From Rhizobium sp. Q54 (GTDB taxonomy: Bacteria; Bacteroidota; Bacteroidia; Flavobacteriales; Flavobacteriaceae), in assembly GCA_943328505.2 (NCBI GenBank), contig CALQAH020000015.1:1-44626 (forward strand): DNA of 44,626 nt, given 5' to 3'. Under the pieces are notes generated by a model. It was not told the DNA's origin and made no database searches. It saw nothing but the letters and a program-made list of their open reading frames with translations. Numbering within the stretch: position 1 is the first letter of the stretch; every line of letters starts with the position of its first letter. Below, piece by piece: positions 42,450 to 44,626 of the stretch. Position numbers and translations under genes: made by a program.

Positions 42450-44249
42450 TTATTTTAAAATAAGTTTTTCTGTTTTTTCAGAACCATCACCGCTAATTTT
42501 AACTAAATACATTCCCTTTTGTAAAGAAGAAAGGTTTAATTGTGTTGAAGCAGTAACTTCATTCATTTGATAAACCATTTTACCGGTAATATCTGTGATC
42601 ACAACATCTACAGTTATGTCAGTTGCAATAGTAATAATTCCTGTAGATGGATTTGGATAAAGTTTAATTTTAGAAATACTACTAAAATCATTTGTAGCTA
42701 ATGCATTTGTAGCATATGTAGCTTGCATTATCGCTTTTGTTACAGGGTCTTGAATAAATACAACTACTTCTAAATCTGAAAGTTGTTCAATAAATAATCC
42801 AGTTAAAACCGCTTGTAAATTGTTCGATGTTGGTACATCATGTACAAAGTTAATAGAAGTTCCATTTGCATCTGGCATCATCTTCATCATAACATTATGA
42901 AATTCTGTTTCCCCATTCGATGATGCATTATTATAAGTGTTTTTTTCAACAACAGCTACATATATGTTATAAGCTCCCGTTACAAAAGGAGTAACATCAA
43001 CCTGAACGGACATGTTGCTACCTACTAAAGTTCTTGATGCATTTACGTTAAAATAAGCGGGTTTAGCAATTGCTTCAGTAAGTTTAGTTCCTAATTGAGC
43101 ACTTGTATTAAATGCACCAGTCACTTCGTTATTTGTTCCATCTTTTGAATCCACTAATAAAGTTGGAGCACCACTGATTCCATAATAGCCTACTCTTGAT
43201 CCGATTTCTGCAGTATAATAGGGGTCACCAGAACCTGGCCAGTTTACTTGATAACTAATTAACCCAAAGTTAGTTTCGTTATTTGCTAAAAATGAATTAA
43301 AGCTGTTTGTATTAAAGGAGTAACATGGTCCACAAGTTGAACTTGAGAATTTTTCGTAAAGAGGAAAACGAGTTGTTGTGTTACTGAATACTGAAATGTT
43401 TCTTGTAATTTGGTCATTAGTAGCGTCAGCATCAGTTGATCCATTAACATTACTAACCCATAATTTTAAAGAGTATAGACCCGGTGTTTGACTCCAAATA
43501 TTTGAATGAATAAAATCATAAGTTTGTCCAGGAGCTATATTCAAGCCACTAAATGTTTGAGTATATATTGTACCAGCATCAACTTGCCATTTTGCTTGAA
43601 AAGTAGTAACAGCTGCAGAGCCTGAATTTTTAAAAGTTCCAGCAATGGTTGTTGTTCCTGCAGGAACATATGAATTTACACTCATTAGTCTTAATTCACC
43701 ATCTATAGCGGGTATTTGTTCAATCGTAATTTCATCAATAAAAATATTATTTCCATAAGCAGAAGTTCCTAATATATTAATGTATCTTGTTCCAGTTATC
43801 GCTCCAGGAATATCCATAGAATAAGAATACCAACCATCTTCAGTTTCAGTTGGGGCTAACGATCTTGAACGGTTTACAGTTCCTAATAATGTTCCTCCAG
43901 CAACTCCAGAGGTATTGATATAAAATTGAAGATTATCTGCATCGCCAGCATAAGCGTTATCTCTAAACATTTTGAATTTAACTCTATAAGTACCTCCAGT
44001 TAAAGTAATTGCAGGTGAAGTTAAACGAGCTGTAGTACCAGCAGATAAATTATAAGAATAAAAGCGCGCCATTCCAGCGCCAGCAAATGTGTTACAAGCT
44101 GGAGCGCCACCGGTAGTTCTTCTAGACCATGCAGCTGTAGAACTTGCCGTCCAACCAAGAGATGCATCAAAATTTTGAGAGGCAACAATTTGAGCTTCAC
44201 TTAAAATAGAGAAAAGTAAAAAAGTAATAATTAAAGTAATTTTTTTCAT
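42450..44249 (-). CDS. Omp28-domain protein with T9SS sorting domain
   Basis: A 599-residue exported protein: signal peptide (about 1-19), a jelly-roll choice-of-anchor-like domain (about 20-180, SQNFDASLGWTASSTAAWSRR), a CARDB-like Ig domain (about 185-290), an Omp28 thioredoxin-like domain with STCGPCYSFN (cysteines near 306 and 309), and a T9SS type A sorting domain (about 530-599, KLYPNPSTGIITIATD ending EKLILK). It is a secreted, multi-domain relative of the lipoprotein at 37441. It probably sits on the cell surface; substrate unknown. No clear -7 box precedes it. Confidence 0.87.
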   Translation of the reverse strand: MKKITLIITFLLFSILSEAQIVASQNFDASLGWTASSTAAWSRRTTGGAPACNTFAGAGMARFYSYNLSAGTTARLTSPAITLTGGTYRVKFKMFRDNAYAGDADNLQFYINTSGVAGGTLLGTVNRSRSLAPTETEDGWYSYSMDIPGAITGTRYINILGTSAYGNNIFIDEITIEQIPAIDGELRLMSVNSYVPAGTTTIAGTFKNSGSAAVTTFQAKWQVDAGTIYTQTFSGLNIAPGQTYDFIHSNIWSQTPGLYSLKLWVSNVNGSTDADATNDQITRNISVFSNTTTRFPLYEKFSSSTCGPCYSFNTNSFNSFLANNETNFGLISYQVNWPGSGDPYYTAEIGSRVGYYGISGAPTLLVDSKDGTNNEVTGAFNTSAQLGTKLTEAIAKPAYFNVNASRTLVGSNMSVQVDVTPFVTGAYNIYVAVVEKNTYNNASSNGETEFHNVMMKMMPDANGTSINFVHDVPTSNNLQAVLTGLFIEQLSDLEVVVFIQDPVTKAIMQATYATNALATNDFSSISKIKLYPNPSTGIITIATDITVDVVITDITGKMVYQMNEVTASTQLNLSSLQKGMYLVKISGDGSEKTEKLILK

Positions 44250-44374
44250 AAATTAAATAGTTAATAAGTTGGTAGTTAATTTTTTAAAGAAGTGCAAGTA
44301 TACAATTTTTTTTAATGTAAAATGTATTTTTTATTTGCAAAATATATAAATATTAGCCATGTGCTAAAAATTTG

Positions 44375-44382
44375 TATATTTG
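44375..44382 (+). promoter_or_regulatory. Candidate -7 box for tRNA-Ala
   Basis: TATATTTG matches TAnnTTTG and ends 9 nt before the tRNA 5' end, a normal distance for initiation just upstream. Confidence 0.55.
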
Positions 44383-44391
44383 AAAAAAATC

Positions 44392-44465
44392 GGGGATGTA
44401 GCTCAGTTGGTTAGAGTGCTTGCCTGGCAGGCAAGAAGTCGTGGGTTCGAATCCCATCTTCTCCA
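44392..44465 (+). tRNA. tRNA-Ala (anticodon GGC)
   Basis: All arms fold: acceptor (44392-44398 with 44458-44464), D arm GCTC/GAGT, anticodon stem CTTGC/GCAAG with loop CTGGCAG (anticodon GGC, reads GCC/GCU), and T arm GTGGG-TTCGAAT-CCCAT. The G3-U70 pair, the alanine identity element, is present. One acceptor pair (position 6-67) is U-U. The CCA end is not encoded (A73 is followed by CAA). Confidence 0.93.
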
Positions 44466-44483
44466 CAAAAAAACCGTCTTGAG

Positions 44484-44527
44484 TTAGACTGCCCCCAAAA
44501 AGTTAGACACTATTTGGGGGTATTTTT
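44484..44527 (+). mobile_element. Left end of an IS3-family element
   Basis: The sequence CCCCCAAAAAGTTAGACAC is typical of terminal repeats of IS3-family elements in this phylum. CCCCCAAA (44492-44499) and TTTGGGGG (44513-44520) form a perfect 8-bp hairpin just before the first transposase gene. The exact outer edge, near 44484, is uncertain and the right end is outside the window. Confidence 0.7.
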
Positions 44528-44626
44528 ATGGAAAGAAAAGTCAAATATGATTATGTGTTTAAACTTGAATGCGTAAAACTAGTATTAGAAAAACATTATT
44601 CGTGCAAATATGTTTCTAATCAAAAA
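44528..44626 (+). CDS. IS3-family transposase OrfA, 5' part
   Basis: The frame opens with ATG at 44528 and stays open for 33 codons to the window edge (MERKVKYDYVFKLECVKLVL, then EKHYSCKYVSNQK). A basic start, FKLECVKLVLE, and the beginning of a helix-turn-helix fit the OrfA protein of IS3 elements. The rest, and the OrfB integrase, lie beyond the window, so the element may be intact or not. Confidence 0.75.
   Translation, partial: MERKVKYDYVFKLECVKLVLEKHYSCKYVSNQK

Noticed and set aside
44392..44465. Reading the tRNA as glycine (GCC)
   Set aside because: With a 7-nt loop CTGGCAG the anticodon is GGC, and the G3-U70 pair marks alanine.

Overview
The window looks like a chromosomal segment of a Flavobacterium-type member of the Bacteroidota. 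Evidence: AT-rich DNA, no Shine-Dalgarno sequences, promoter -7 boxes of the TAnnTTTG type, a fused MurF-Alr enzyme, SusC/TonB-type receptors, type IX secretion (T9SS) sorting domains, Omp28 and DUF6029 proteins, and an alternative complex III (act) operon joined to cox genes. Almost all genes are intact. No gene-free stretch exceeds about 290 bases.

Region by region. 278-2226 (-): ruvB then queG. 2308-13879 (-): one respiratory operon actA-B-C-D-E-F-coxB-coxA, with a good promoter at 13964-13994 and a terminator at 2261-2288. It should build a menaquinol:cytochrome c oxidoreductase and the core of an aa3 oxidase that accepts its electrons. 14096-17274 (+): a SPOR-domain protein, a small unrecognised secreted protein and a TonB-dependent receptor. 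17337-19704: a small accessory-looking block with a DUF6705-like secreted protein, a JAB/MPN-like lipoprotein gene broken by a one-base frameshift, and a divergent XRE regulator with a palindromic operator candidate between them. 19831-23035: FAD oxidoreductase, mtgA, DoxX protein, AIM24/TIGR00266 protein. 23081-25700 (-): a His/Cys-rich small protein and a metal-type TonB receptor. 25794-30640 (-): asd, mscL, murF-alr and tdk, so peptidoglycan precursor supply (aspartate semialdehyde, D-alanine, D-Ala-D-Ala addition) dominates. 30842-37298: an acidic conserved protein, rsmI, ade, recJ, lpxH and queD. 37441-44249: a cell-surface redox group of Omp28-type lipoprotein, TlpA-like thioredoxin, DUF6029 outer-membrane protein, diheme cytochrome and two T9SS cargo proteins, one with a second Omp28 domain. 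44392-44626: tRNA-Ala(GGC), then the left end of an IS3-family element cut by the window edge.

The best candidates for undescribed biology are (1) the thiol/heme surface module at 37441-41615, where the DUF6029 barrel has only two cysteines, a CX4C pair near its C terminus, and is encoded 1 nt after a WCGPC thioredoxin; (2) the XRE / JAB-lipoprotein / DUF6705 block; and (3) two small proteins with similar RxPPS tails encoded just before TonB receptors. All functional links are inferences from sequence and gene order.
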